DNA of 64,000 nucleotides from Paragonimus westermani (lineage: Eukaryota; Platyhelminthes; Trematoda; Plagiorchiida; Troglotrematidae): assembly GCA_008508345.1 (NCBI GenBank), contig QNGE01003793.1:1-64000 (forward strand), in the 5' to 3' direction. A model generated the notes under the pieces. It was given only the letters and a program-made list of their open reading frames with translations. It searched no databases and had not been told where the DNA came from. Shown here in pieces: positions 53,246-64,000 of this stretch (positions are counted from its first letter, which is position 1; each line of letters starts with the position of its first letter). Both the position numbers and the translations under genes were made by a program.

Positions 53246-55080
53246 TGTTTATATAGTCCCGATAACAAGCTAATCACGAATCAGGGAAAATAGCACCCGG
53301 TTAGCCACGGATAAAAGTTCTTTCTCTCCCTTTGGTTGGCTCATAGAAGTATCACGACTCCCAAACACTCTTCGTGAGATTGTGTTTCGATTCACGATGG
53401 TCTTTGTCGTATGCGGATTAGGGAGGTGATCAGTCGGCACCTGCTTACAAGTACCGCTGAATCAGTACAAAACCATTTCTATCGTGTCTGCAGTGCTCCT
53501 TTGAAGTACACTTCCTCATAAGAGGTTCGTATTCCTGTTGGCACTTTTCCCCAGCACTCAGTGACATTTTGACTGACGTTTCGTGTACCCTACCCGCTCA
53601 ATTTCCAACTGAGCACTTCATGTTTGTGAGCAGATAACCTGACCAAACGATACAAGAAAGCGGGCACGAACAACGACATGATCTGCGCCTGTGGTTATTC
53701 CACAAGGATTGGCGCCACTGACAGCTGACAGAGGTATGGTCACTTGACGTGTATAGGGTTGTTCCTACGTGACGCGTTGCCGTTGTTTGTGTTGAAATAC
53801 AACATTTCACAAACAAAGTTCGCGAGAGATCCACAACTGTAACAGGTGACTGCCGCTGTCAGTGCGTCGCGCACGCGCACCGAGCATACCAACTAGCCAC
53901 TTCCTCGTCTGTACACCACCGAGTCCCGCGTCCATATCACCGGGAAGAATAACAATGTCTCAGTGTTTAGGTGTTCTTCACGGCACCTGAACTACTCTGT
54001 TAAGGTAATATGCAGATACTTCCTCCTGATCTGTGCCGGCAGCACAGAGACCACGTTTCATTCATATCCAGTAGAGTAAGTTCTGCTTTGTCTCGGAGTT
54101 CCGTGTAATCCCCACTCCAGCCCAATTCTAGTGAAGGCTAATGTTAGGAGCGCAAGGGCGCATGTCGGAGACAGCACAAATCCAGTCCCACATTCGAGAG
54201 GGTACTCGCCAAAGAAATCTACTGACATGTTTAACGGATAGTGCGAACGTTAAAAGCGCCAATGTTTACCAGTTGTTTTTGATTGAACTGAAGGTAGTTG
54301 GTAGCAGAGGATAAAGAAGGTGAGAATGAGTGGACTGATCTGTCAAGGCAACAATGATCTCTGATACCTCTCGGTTGTTTGTGCCACAGAATGGGGTGGA
54401 ATTGAGAGACCGCAGCCTAAGCCTCTGGCTCAAAAATCTGACCTGTGAGACTACATGACACACGGTTTTCTTGGCGACCCTACCCAGAAACAATGATCAA
54501 CAGTTAAACTCATTTGGCGATGGGAGGCTTGCCTACCCCGAGAGCACACAGAAAAGAACACTACTGTTTGCTTCAGATCACCGCTGTGGGCAGTGCATGG
54601 TAGTCCAAACTACATCCGAGTTTCGAATAATGCTCAATGGTCCTCAACAGTGTTGGAAAATAGGTCAGTGATAGAGGTCAATTGTTGGGCGGCCGGGAAG
54701 CTATTTGATTGTGGAAATCTTTTATAGTCCCTTCCCCCACAATCGGAAGACAATAGCACCGCACATAGCAAAAATAGTTGCGTTGTATACCAGAGAAGAG
54801 TTCCTTAACAGTCAAACAACCCTACACGGTCAGTAGAGCGAAATACAACACTATGAGCCCGCGCGCATTTAGTCTGGCTGCTCTACTTTGGTCTGCCTGA
54901 CAAAGTTGCACCTGGCAAGATCGAAGTCATAATCAGCATTGCCCTCCGAATCGAAGCAGTGCAAACGCCTGACCACAACACCAGTGTAGCAGGATAATTT
55001 GGTGCGAAGTATAACATTTGGTGATATATATATATATATGCCTTTGCCAACTTGTGTAACCTGTGACGTCGAAAATACGT
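53246..55080. other. No gene recognised
   Basis: Lies between an RTE-like RT and an endonuclease fragment on the same strand. It may be an insertion that splits one element. No domain is recognised. Confidence 0.4.
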
Positions 55081-55084
55081 TAAG

Positions 55085-55245
55085 CTGTCGCTGAAAGGAA
55101 CGACACATAATGCTCGTGTGCGTTCTGTTTCGCTTTGTGATTCTGAACCGTGGTCCGTTCGCGACGAAGGTTTCAACAGATTCGCTGTGTTTGACCATCA
55201 CTGTCTCTTTCAATTAGCCTAGCTCACGTGAAGGTGTCATGTGAG
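55085..55245 (+). pseudogene. RT tail fragment
   Basis: The plus strand reads SLKGTTHNARVRSVSLCDSE then PWSVRDEGFNRFAVFDHHCL and FQL. This matches the LKGRVYNATVRSVLLYGSETW...FDHRCLRSIA tail. Its reverse-strand shadow resembles the shadow at 20,281-20,405. It ends just before a cacgtgaaggtg stretch similar to the left edge of the duplicated block. Confidence 0.7.
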
Positions 55246-55611
55246 CAATAAGGCACTTGCCGGAAACTTAGTGGTTCGGAGCAAACCCACTACAATTCGG
55301 GTAGAAGAGGATTAACCTGGGCACGGTGCCTTGTAAAGTTCCAGAAACTTGTTCTCCTGAAAGACTTCAGTTTCCGAGGGCGAGGAAATATCAACAGACC
55401 AACGAGCACAGGCAGAACCCAAGGGTATAGTCAATGGCTCGATTGGCCAATTGAACTGCAGCTGGAAGTGTTCAGCCCAGCGCCCTAAGCATTGTTGTCA
55501 GTTATGAACAGGCTGGCTTTTGGCTTCAAAAATTACGCCAACCACACTTGGCCTCCTGCCATCAGTTGATAGGCTGAGATGGGAAAAATTCCGAAATGTC
55601 GGTAGCAGCAT

Positions 55612-56940
55612 CTAGTTCCGTCTCCACAATGCGTTGTAACCATCAGGCCTCATGATACACCAACGAATAGCCTTGAGAGCCGAGTTGTACTCATTGCCGG
55701 ATGGAGTATTCCGGCGGGCATCGGGAAGTGCCACAGAGACCCAGTGGTTGGCAACTGAACGAGCAGTAGTAGCATAGGATTTAACACAACATTTATGTAT
55801 CCAGTGTGTTTCAATGTCGTACGGTGGGTGGGGACCTAGACTAGAGATGTGCTTACACTGGTAAGCGTAAAACGCCTGTGTCCGTGTCCGTTTATATGCG
55901 ACAATTTGTGGTTGACGGCGAAGTGCCTCCCCACAGAACGCAAAGCGGAATTGGCACACAGCAGTGTAAAATCCTAATTCGAACAGATGGCCCAGATTGA
56001 CTTGCAATCTTGGAAACAGCCACGCCACCGATAGTTAACGGACATGCGGTCCATATACGTCCACAACTGACTCGGAGACGGAGGTCGCCGAATGGCGCAT
56101 TGACGCTTAGAACGTCGGAGGTTAGTACTAGCCAACAGCAGACCGCTAACAGCACGCAGCTGCAACAAACGCTCATCGTTGTCTTTTCGACCAATACCGC
56201 AAAAGTACGGACCACCTAAGTCACGCCTGTTTGCGCTTAGCCTGCCGACTTGGGTAATAGTCACCAGCCAGTACTATAATACCCCTACGCCGCGCGGTGT
56301 GCAGAAGGTTAGTGAGCCAATGATGAAAGTAATCGTTGAATGCGTCTGGGACTACAATCTGTGGAAGCATAAACCGTAACAACAAACAGACAGCGTCTGT
56401 GATGGGTGCCTCTCGATACTCTTGCCGTATCTTCGGGTCTGGTAACGCCAAAGCGGGTGTTGACGGGAATCCAGTCAAGCACCGCCCTGTCCGCGTATGT
56501 CCTTAAGACAATTCCAGCACCGGCTTGGCGACTAGCTTGGGCCTCAGCGTTTCCAGGCAAGCGAGCAGCAAGCCACATGGTGAGGCGGCCGATGGAGAAT
56601 GGAGGTGTAATACTGAGCTAGAATCCTGAAGCCCTGTTTCAACATGACAACAAATATCCGTGGCGAGGGTCTGCAAAGTACGTGCAAGAGCTGCTTGTCG
56701 ATTTATTTGCATAAGCTTAAATAATGTTCCCGGTGCGACTAGAGGTTGGCATTCTTCAGATGAAGCGGATTTGGTGTTTGACACACGATTATTCTGGCTA
56801 TGACTTCCGCTGCGAGCGGAAAACGATATGCGTACGCGAAAACGGAATGGGGATGTCACCAAGTGAAGAGCTGTTTGATAAAAGAAGGGAAAATGACACA
56901 AATTGGTCTGGTGTGTTAAAATGTGACATGGGAGCAAAGC
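55612..56940 (-). pseudogene. RTE-like APE endonuclease and linker
   Basis: On the minus strand: INRQAALARTLQTLATDICC then HVETGLQD (the SETRIQD block, keeping the Glu), AVLDWIPVNTRFGVTR, RRCLFVVTVYASTDCSPRRI, RRRGIIVLAGDYYPSRQ (the VLAGDFNAQV block, keeping the Asp) and DVYGPHV-like codons. The linker follows: GEALRRQPQIVAYK, YDIETHWIHKCCV and DARRNTPSGNEYNSALKAIR. The frame is broken in places. This is the 5' half of an RTE-like non-LTR element. Confidence 0.85.
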
Positions 56941-58090
56941 CGGTCGTCGACACCTCGGCCAAAGAGCTGTGGTAGGAAGCCATGATGATATTCACAATTA
57001 ATGTGAGTTTAGGCCCATAATTATGATAGCAGGATACTCCCCAGCTGTCCAGGTCGAAGAAGTGGGGCCCCCACACACAGCCTTTGGTTCAAAGGAAACC
57101 TAACCCGTAAGGCACCAGGGCGGAGCGCGGAGTTCGCCATCCACTGGGGATCGGTAACCAGTGGTGGTTCGGCCCACACGCTCTTCGAATGGAGTCCATC
57201 CACCCAGGACATCCAGCATGAGATGACGGCAGAAGCAGCACGACAGTTTAAGCATTCACCAAAGAAGGCGGATCTGATGAGCTAGATCCGCCTAGCCAGG
57301 GAGTTTAAGACCGATAGGGCCATTTAGACGCATACAACCTGTTCCCCGGAACCGTTAAACAAATTGGTTCATACGGACTTCCAATGAATTCCAGTCATTC
57401 AGGGGTACGCGACACACCTTGCCTGTTCGTTAGAGCCGGTGATCGCTCAGGTGATTCGTACGCCTTCCTGTTGGTTTGTTCACGGTTGGCGCCACACGGA
57501 TAGCACGCCAGACGGACGGCATGCTGTCCGAGAGCCCAAGTACTCCCGTTGGGATAACAAACATCATGTTGTAGTACCCTCAAAGAGCTTACATGGCATT
57601 TTGTGGGAGACCTGGCTACCGATCGTGAATCTACCACCCGTCATCTGCGACCACCTATTCGCCATGAGAACCCCACGTTTATTCCACAATTAACCCCCAC
57701 TTCCCCCCACCGACAGCCTTGGGATTTCACCAGTGGTGTTGAGTTTGCCCACTAGCTCACCAGGATACCGGGACGAATTCACAATTTGAGGCCTCAATGC
57801 GTACTCAGAGGTAGCTAGCAGAACGCAAAAACGTGTTTACCACTGTCTGTGCTGCTTAAAACTGCCGAAAGAACAAGGTTTCAACGTCGGCATATTGCAG
57901 AGCAGTTAGTCCTCCATCAATGAAGGGGACTACTCCGTCATCTTGCGAGTATCGTACACAGTCATCCATCACCAGCTCTATGTTAAAGTGTCGGAAGACG
58001 GCAACCTTAACATAAATCATCCCACCTGTTGAATTTTTTTACCGTAGGCCGTAGCGCGAGCATAAGTAAAGAAATCAAGTGCCAGTAATA
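56941..58090. other. Dispersed-repeat remnants, no gene assigned
   Basis: The plus strand at 57,060-57,210 (LVQRKPNP, ALRMESIHPGHPA) and 57,500-57,560 (RHAVREPKYSRWDN) carries phrases that look like retroelement untranslated or decayed coding sequence. The second resembles 44,965-45,000. No catalytic motif is seen. Confidence 0.35.
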
Positions 58091-58440
58091 TATTCACATA
58101 CTTGTAAGGAACAAGCCTGCGTTTAACGACTCGAGACGTGCACTTCGATCCATTGAGTCAAATGCACCTTTATATCCTAGAGAAAAAAACATTTTTGGCT
58201 GTTGGTTTGTATGATGTGGCTTAAGAAGTTTGCAAAAGATGAAAATTTGGTCGACACACTGGCGTCTAGAACGAATTCCGGCCAGTTTCTCCGTAGGTCT
58301 ACAAAGCATACTGGAGGTAAGGGTTCCGACTGGGACTGAGGTCAAGTCAATTTCGCACCAGCTTTCGCAACAGTCCCCGACTCTCTCCATGAATAGAAGT
58401 GTTATGAAGTGACCTCAATAAAGAATGAAGTTCTCAGTTG
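58040..58440 (-). pseudogene. RTE-like RT N-terminal fragment
   Basis: On the minus strand: KLAGIRSRRQCVDQIFIFCK, then MFFSLGYKGAFDSMDRSARL (FLDIRGAFDSVDR motif, keeping both key Asp residues) and ESLNAG, followed out of frame by a VPYKYVNIL-like stretch. No YADD block follows. A short truncated copy. Confidence 0.75.
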
Positions 58441-61400
58441 TCCATACTGGTTGGAAAACTGGATCAAGACTTTTACTAATATCCCATTACCTTTAGAAAG
58501 TCCCCGTATGAACCTAAATGAGCTGGAAGTCTTATTGTGTTTGGGAGTTGAAGCACCATCGCTAACCTCAGCAATGGCTCCAGAACTATCGATCAAGGCA
58601 AGAGAGTGCGAACTTATGGCGTGAAGGGTGTCCTTGGTAGTGCAGCCACTGCAGTCAGACGAGTCAGGAGTGGATGGCACGGAGCCCACTTTTAGCGGGA
58701 AGTCTAGTCTAGTGACCCGGCTGAGACCGAATCATATTTACTAAAATCCGAATGATTGTGGCGACCGTGGAGTCAACTGAAAGACACGGTCAGTGTCGAA
58801 CAAACATTCAAAGAAGCCGTCAGTTCGACACGTTGACTGCTGACCTGGATTCTATTCTTTGAAATGCAGCAGGTGCTCAATGTTAATCAGATTAGCGAAC
58901 GAGGAACTTAGATCTGTTAACGTATCTGTTTCAAAAAATGCTAATGTTGAAGTCATTTAAGCTAACCAGCACTATAGACCTAAACGCGAAACGAGAAGAA
59001 CCGAAGGATGGATGACAGGAAGTGAGATTCATCAGGGCAGTGTTACTACCAACGTGCGTTGTAGGACCTGTAAAATGATTACCCGAGGACGTCTAAGAGC
59101 TCGATTGGATAGGACAATGGAGAAGAAAGAGGAGTATCACATTCCTGCCGATCAACCACACAGCGTATGGTAGCGGCATGGTTTGTACTGTGAAAAGTTA
59201 TAGATCCATTTAGGCTAAGATACTGCCAGGACGCACACGCCTTGACAGTAGAAAGAGCGGAGCCCTTAACCAAAGCCTTCGGCTCGAAAGCTCGTATAAC
59301 AAGATATCAGATGGGTGGCAGTGGACTAGAACTAGCACCATTTTATCTGAAAAACGTGTGAGCCTTCGTCCAAACCTCATCTTGGGAAACCAGGTGACTG
59401 TAGACCATCAGAACACTAGCTACCTCCGTCTGCCCGTCATGAGTGACTTTCCCAGTGTGGTCATCACAGTCCTGTTTAGATCTGCAACCCAAGTCAGACT
59501 GAGACGTGCAAATCGCAACACCACGTCAAGATTCACAGCTTTTGCGGCACATATTGAGGATGTGCACCAAAACGGCGCACCGAGGAAAATGATGTCTTGG
59601 ATAAGTAACGCAACAACAGAAAGGAGCTCTATTAACCCATACTGATTAGTCATATGAACAAGTATCCATGAAACAGTTCGAGTTTAATCATAGTGAGCGA
59701 ATTGCCGGTCTGACTATATAAAACCTCGCGAAAGCACAATGGTGTACGACAGGAGGCGGAGTTTATCGAACAAGAAAACCAGAAAAAAGGCAGTGGTAAC
59801 CTACTGATAAGTTCTCCCAGAAGAATGGAATGTGTTGCGTTTCCATCTGAGTAGATGATAACTAATTACGCAGCGTTGTTAAAACCTGAATCGCTTCAGA
59901 TAAACATCATAGGTAGTATTGAAAGAATTTCGCAACCTGTTAAGGACAGATTGCACCAGTTTCTCCTCCAATTTCCTCATTCAAAACTCATAAACGAATA
60001 ACACCGGAACCCAATTTCGAAATGTTAATACAAATGTTGACGCAGTTGCGTACCTTCGAGCGCCAGTCCGGATTCGGTTCCTGATTCAGTCGACCGAGCC
60101 AGTGGAGAGGAAAATGGTTCGGGGAGCTGGAAAATAATTACGTACTAGATTAAAAAAAAACCACGTGCATGTGAACATGGATGTTGTCAAGTGTGAGCAG
60201 CATGGACTTTATGGGAATGAAAGATTACGTGTCGATAGAGGACACTATCCAGAAGGGTGGAAAACAGGGTAGTAAACCGCATGGTGTTAGACAGCCTCAT
60301 TGATTGAACTCCATTCTCACGTTTTATTCATGACGAATGTTGATCGTGAAACCGGTATAGCACACTTGATCGAACAGGTGACGTGGGAGAAGAGCCCTGG
60401 AAACAAATTGTCTTACGTGTAAATTCTCACGCTCATTTTGGATCAGTAGACTAGCAAAGAAGCTGATTTGGGGCGCTTCAGAGTGTTGGTCAAAACAACC
60501 AATGAGCGATGATTGAACATGTATTCGGTCAGGTCGCAATGGTAGCCTCCTTACTATCCATCACCAACCCCGAGACAGACTCTAACTGCACAATGGCAGG
60601 TGGCTCAAAATGACCTGAACAAACAACAATGTCTACTAATGAGTAGTAGGGGATTTCGCTTTTTTAATGCAAATTGCACATCATCTACAACTGACTGCAG
60701 CTGTCGCATTCACACAGACTTTCGACAGGGGCCACTGGAGAGTCTGTGGGGATGCGAGAGCTACGATCAGTTGTGGGTGATGTCCAATCCATATGAACTA
60801 ACAATGTAGCTATCTTGCAGCTAAGAGAGATCAGAGTGATCCAGCAAGTGCTAGTGTGTGTTCGCGTTGTGCTGACTATGACAGCTGAATTTATTGTTGC
60901 CAGGAAGGGACCTAGCGGTTCACGTTCATGACACATTTTAAAACTGGATCTGAAAAACGACCGACTTTGCGACTTAATGGTATACAATGGGTACGAGACG
61001 TGACCAAATAATGGGAATCAGTACATGCCAATCTGAAGATTGCATGAGAATGCACCATTCGCGACAAACTCGTACGCAACCCGTAATCAGGTTACACGCA
61101 ACCTTTTACCTTTGAAACGGAAGCCTTTTCGGAGCAAGTAAACAGGCGGAATTTTTGGACATGCTTAAGGCCGGTAGAGCAAAGCACATCTCTAAAGCTG
61201 AGCAGCAAGCTTAAGACTGGACGAAAAGGGGACCCGGAACCGAACAGTGTGGTTTTGGATAAAGCAGGCACCAAGACCCCTCCACGGAACTGGACGACAT
61301 CGCGTTCAACCTTAATGCGTCTCAGGGATCACTCGCCCTTTGAACAACAGTAACAGCATACATGCAATAAAAACGTATCAGCCATTCACTACTTAATACT

Positions 61401-62528
61401 GAACGGATTGTGCGAGAGTGAAAAACCACGAAAACTATGAAATTACTGCGAAAGTGAAACCAACATCAAATCATGATCCGGAATTCCACAATTTCTGGTT
61501 AGGCGTTACGAACGGGTCACACATTTGATATGGATACTGTTCGCCCATAAAAAGGGTATGTAAATGAGCGGAAGGGTATATGTGTGGAACACCTCAAAAG
61601 TGTAAATACCAAATACGCTGACTAGAGCAAATCGTTCCAGCATCTCGAGCACATAGCGATTGGTGCCAGATACACCAAATCAACTTGCGCTGGAGGTTGG
61701 ATAGACTGGCTTCCTCGGCAAGCAAAATAGTTTCCACAAGGATCACATACCGATCCTCTTTCTTAATAACCACCGAACAGCTGACGGTCCAACCTGGCAG
61801 ACTATCCACTGAACTTTGCTATATGAATCTGCAGACCGCAGTATGTGCCTGAGGAAATGCAGGAAACATGCTTAAGAGACACATTGTCTGAAAAACCGTT
61901 TCACACTTCTCTGCATCGAGTTCATTAGAATTTCGCACACACATGCCTCCAGTATGTCACAACGTGAATGGAACTTGATGCATTTCTATCATCTCTTCGG
62001 CTAAATTGAACGATGCGAGGGTCACACCGACAGTCGCTCAAACCAGGGGTATTAACAGGTGGGGTGCTGACAAACCACAGTATCCTGGTCCACAAGAATG
62101 ATACTTCTTTCTGGAAAAGGCGCCAGATCTCACAAACTGCCACTTACAAGCCACTTCGTGGTTCACGCTCTTGAGTCAAAAGCTTTCGTTGAAAACCTAA
62201 TCGTTCTTCTATCTGGACATGTGCATCCTCGCAGTATCTCAACCAATATACAACCATGAATATTTACAACACCAATAACAACGTTGCATCGGCCATCACA
62301 CTATATAGACTTAGAGGTCCTACCTCCGCGTACAGCAGGGCGAATGGGTGAAAATACTTCACTGCAGACCACTCCCCCACTGTCCTATCCAATTTAACTC
62401 TCAGGTCCCTCCCGGCCCCTATTTCTGGTGGTTGCTCAGCAGGTCCCACGATAGATAAATCTAACCATAGTAACACCCCGTCGGTAAGTCCCATCTCTTA
62501 CCAGTCAGCCACAGGTCTCCCTCATCCC
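58441..62528. other. 4 kb without recognised genes
   Basis: Open frames at 58,409-58,689, 59,358-59,653, 60,600-60,987 and 61,594-61,809 have no recognisable domains. Near 61,100-61,200 the plus strand encodes AFSEQVNRRNFWTCLRPVEQ, similar to the unassigned stretch at 26,780-26,880. Confidence 0.45.
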
Positions 62529-64000
62529 TTGCTTGGAACTAGAACGCGAATTATTATACGTACTTCCAAAGTCCGCACTCGTAAACGGATAGGTCAACAA
62601 GCCGCTCTCACGCGAACGTTAAACTGGTTAAATATAGACGTCTGTTGTGTTTCAGAGACTGGAATCCAGGACAGTAGACAACGTACGGAACGAACGACAA
62701 CAGCACTCTCTATTTGATACTGGTTATACACTTCGGGTGGCCGCAACATCGCTGCTACCGATCAGGTTGCAGTAGATATAATCCCTAGAACAACGGCCAC
62801 GGCCACGATGATAGATTGGATCCCTGTTAACCTTAGACTTCCTGCTGTCCAACTTGCGGGTTTTACTAAGGCTAGCTGTGGACGCAAAACTCCCAGAAGT
62901 CCTTCTACTCTATCTGCACATGCTAGAGCTGGCTGTAGTGAGGTTGGCATCAAGGGCGCCTTTCATTTGGATCTGGCCGCTCTCCTTCGGTTGGCATATG
63001 GACCTGACGCAGTCACTCTGGCCGGAGATATGAACGCTCAGGTCGACCGTCTTCGTGGGGCCTAGTCTGCTTTCGGTGGCAAGTTTTGGATAGCATCACC
63101 TCGCACGGATAATGGTGGACGGATGTTGCAACTGTGCGCTAAGCATAAACTATTTTTGGCAGGCGCCAATTTTAGGCACCGTACGCGTCATTGCATTACT
63201 TGGCGTCCACCTTCTCCGAATCAGATCGGATTTCAGACAGACCACACAACTGTTAGTTATAGGTGAAGGGGCTTTATTCAGGCCTGTCATTCTTATTGGA
63301 TCTCAAAAGCACTGGTACGTAACCCTCTTGTACTTACTTCTGCTGCGCAACAACCTCATCGACAGCAGTGGCAGGCTGTTGAGAAACTGGCTATGTCATT
63401 AGTGAAGCACAAGTACCAAATTAGCCTAGAAAGTAACCTTACCAGTTCTCACCCTGAAGTTCCTAATAGCATCTGGACTGAAATCTCGCAGACCATTCAG
63501 GAAACAGGTACTGTATCATGTAGCATGGTAGTCCGTGGGTTAAACAAAGCATTAAACCTCACAGAAATCCCCGGAATCGTTAAAAGCCAGAGGAACTATT
63601 CTTAATGGCAATCCACACTGCATTTTGAGGAGAAATGTCCGTAGGAAGCTAAAGCGTAGCCTGATTGCCGACAGTGAGGCTTGGCTCATTGGGAGGGTAA
63701 AGAAAATGAAAAGCGTTTTTGCTTCAAGGAACACACACAAGTTCTTCAAACTTATCTGTTCTATTGGTCCAAGGCGATCGCCAATCAGCGAAGCTATCAA
63801 CGAGGCAAACAGAACACATCCATAATAAGGTCACGAAGTTAAACCGCTGGGTGGACCGTTTTGGTAGACAGTTTAGCTGGTCCCCTGCTTCTACAGTGTT
63901 ACCGTCACAAACCCAGATCGGTAGGTTTACCACCACCCACCGAGACTAAGGTCCGCAACTGCACTTCGGTTCTCAGACGTACTAGAGCTGCTGGTCCAGA
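62529..64000 (+). pseudogene. RTE-like APE endonuclease and linker, runs off the window
   Basis: The plus strand reads IGQQAALTRTLNWLNIDVCC then VSETGIQDS (endonuclease Glu kept), MIDWIPVNLRLPAVQL, AVTLAGDMNAQVDRL (Asp kept), RTDNGGRMLQLCAKHKLFLA and ITWRPPSPNQ. The linker follows, with LRRNVRRKLKRSLIADSEAW at 63,620-63,700, FKLICSIGPRRSPISEAI and KLNRWVDRFGRQFSWSPAST, up to a PTETKVRNC-type block at the very end. An RT should follow beyond 64,000. Stops at about 63,063 and elsewhere mark it as degenerate, though long parts remain open, so it is one of the better-preserved copies. Confidence 0.85.

Noticed and set aside
55024..55039. TA microsatellite as a functional element
   Set aside because: Eight TA units are ordinary simple sequence with no supporting context.
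1..64000. CRISPR array, rRNA genes, bacterial operons or a novel defence system
   Set aside because: No regularly spaced repeats, rRNA blocks or co-directional gene clusters are visible. The window is animal DNA dominated by dead retroelements, and I do not see a new biological system beyond the points listed.

Overview
The window looks like nuclear DNA of a parasitic flatworm, most likely a digenean fluke. Three things point there: the mix of Ty3/gypsy, CR1/jockey-like, RTE-like and Penelope-like retroelements; one host gene with very long, transposon-filled introns; and moderate base composition, which is less AT-rich than schistosomes. The species cannot be fixed from sequence alone. There is a 164-base N gap at 18,571-18,734 and a single n at 49,936.

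The one host gene I can build is a HOOK-family dynein/dynactin cargo adaptor on the minus strand, from about 41.7 kb down to 14.75 kb. Nine exons join with matching phases and consensus splice sites: 40,857-40,907, 39,542-39,593, 36,393-36,541, 35,722-35,778, 28,663-28,746, 27,808-28,057, 24,709-24,773, 23,499-23,876 and, after an optional exon at 17,148-17,217, 15,841-16,436. The last exon is 14,750-15,028. Together they encode roughly 676 residues, running from the middle of the N-terminal HOOK domain to the conserved C-terminal WYN segment. About 70 N-terminal residues are not securely placed; one candidate exon lies at 41,536-41,660.

Almost everything else recognisable is decayed retrotransposon. 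Left of the gene (0.4-13.5 kb) lie at least four Ty3/gypsy remnants, including an opposite-strand pair inside a repeated LTR, plus CR1-like reverse transcriptase pieces and one APE endonuclease piece. Inside the HOOK introns lie Penelope-like elements with GIY-YIG domains (18.0-19.8 kb and 27.2 kb), a 1,119-base block present twice and identical by eye (20,228-21,346 and 29,811-30,929), an RTE-like RT (21.5-22.6 kb), a CR1-like RT end (31.0-32.2 kb) and a tRNA-derived SINE-like unit (38.65 kb). Right of the gene (44-64 kb) are RTE-like RT and endonuclease fragments on both strands, a Penelope RT bounded by inverted repeats (45.46-46.74 kb) and an LTR-like repeat near 49.8 kb.

None of the element ORFs is intact, so no active transposon is evident. 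I see no CRISPR array, rRNA, intact tRNA or bacterial-type operon. The points most worth checking are the identical composite duplication, two mutually frame-compatible splice routes in the HOOK gene, inverted Penelope arms beside the assembly gap, and the rearranged gypsy locus.
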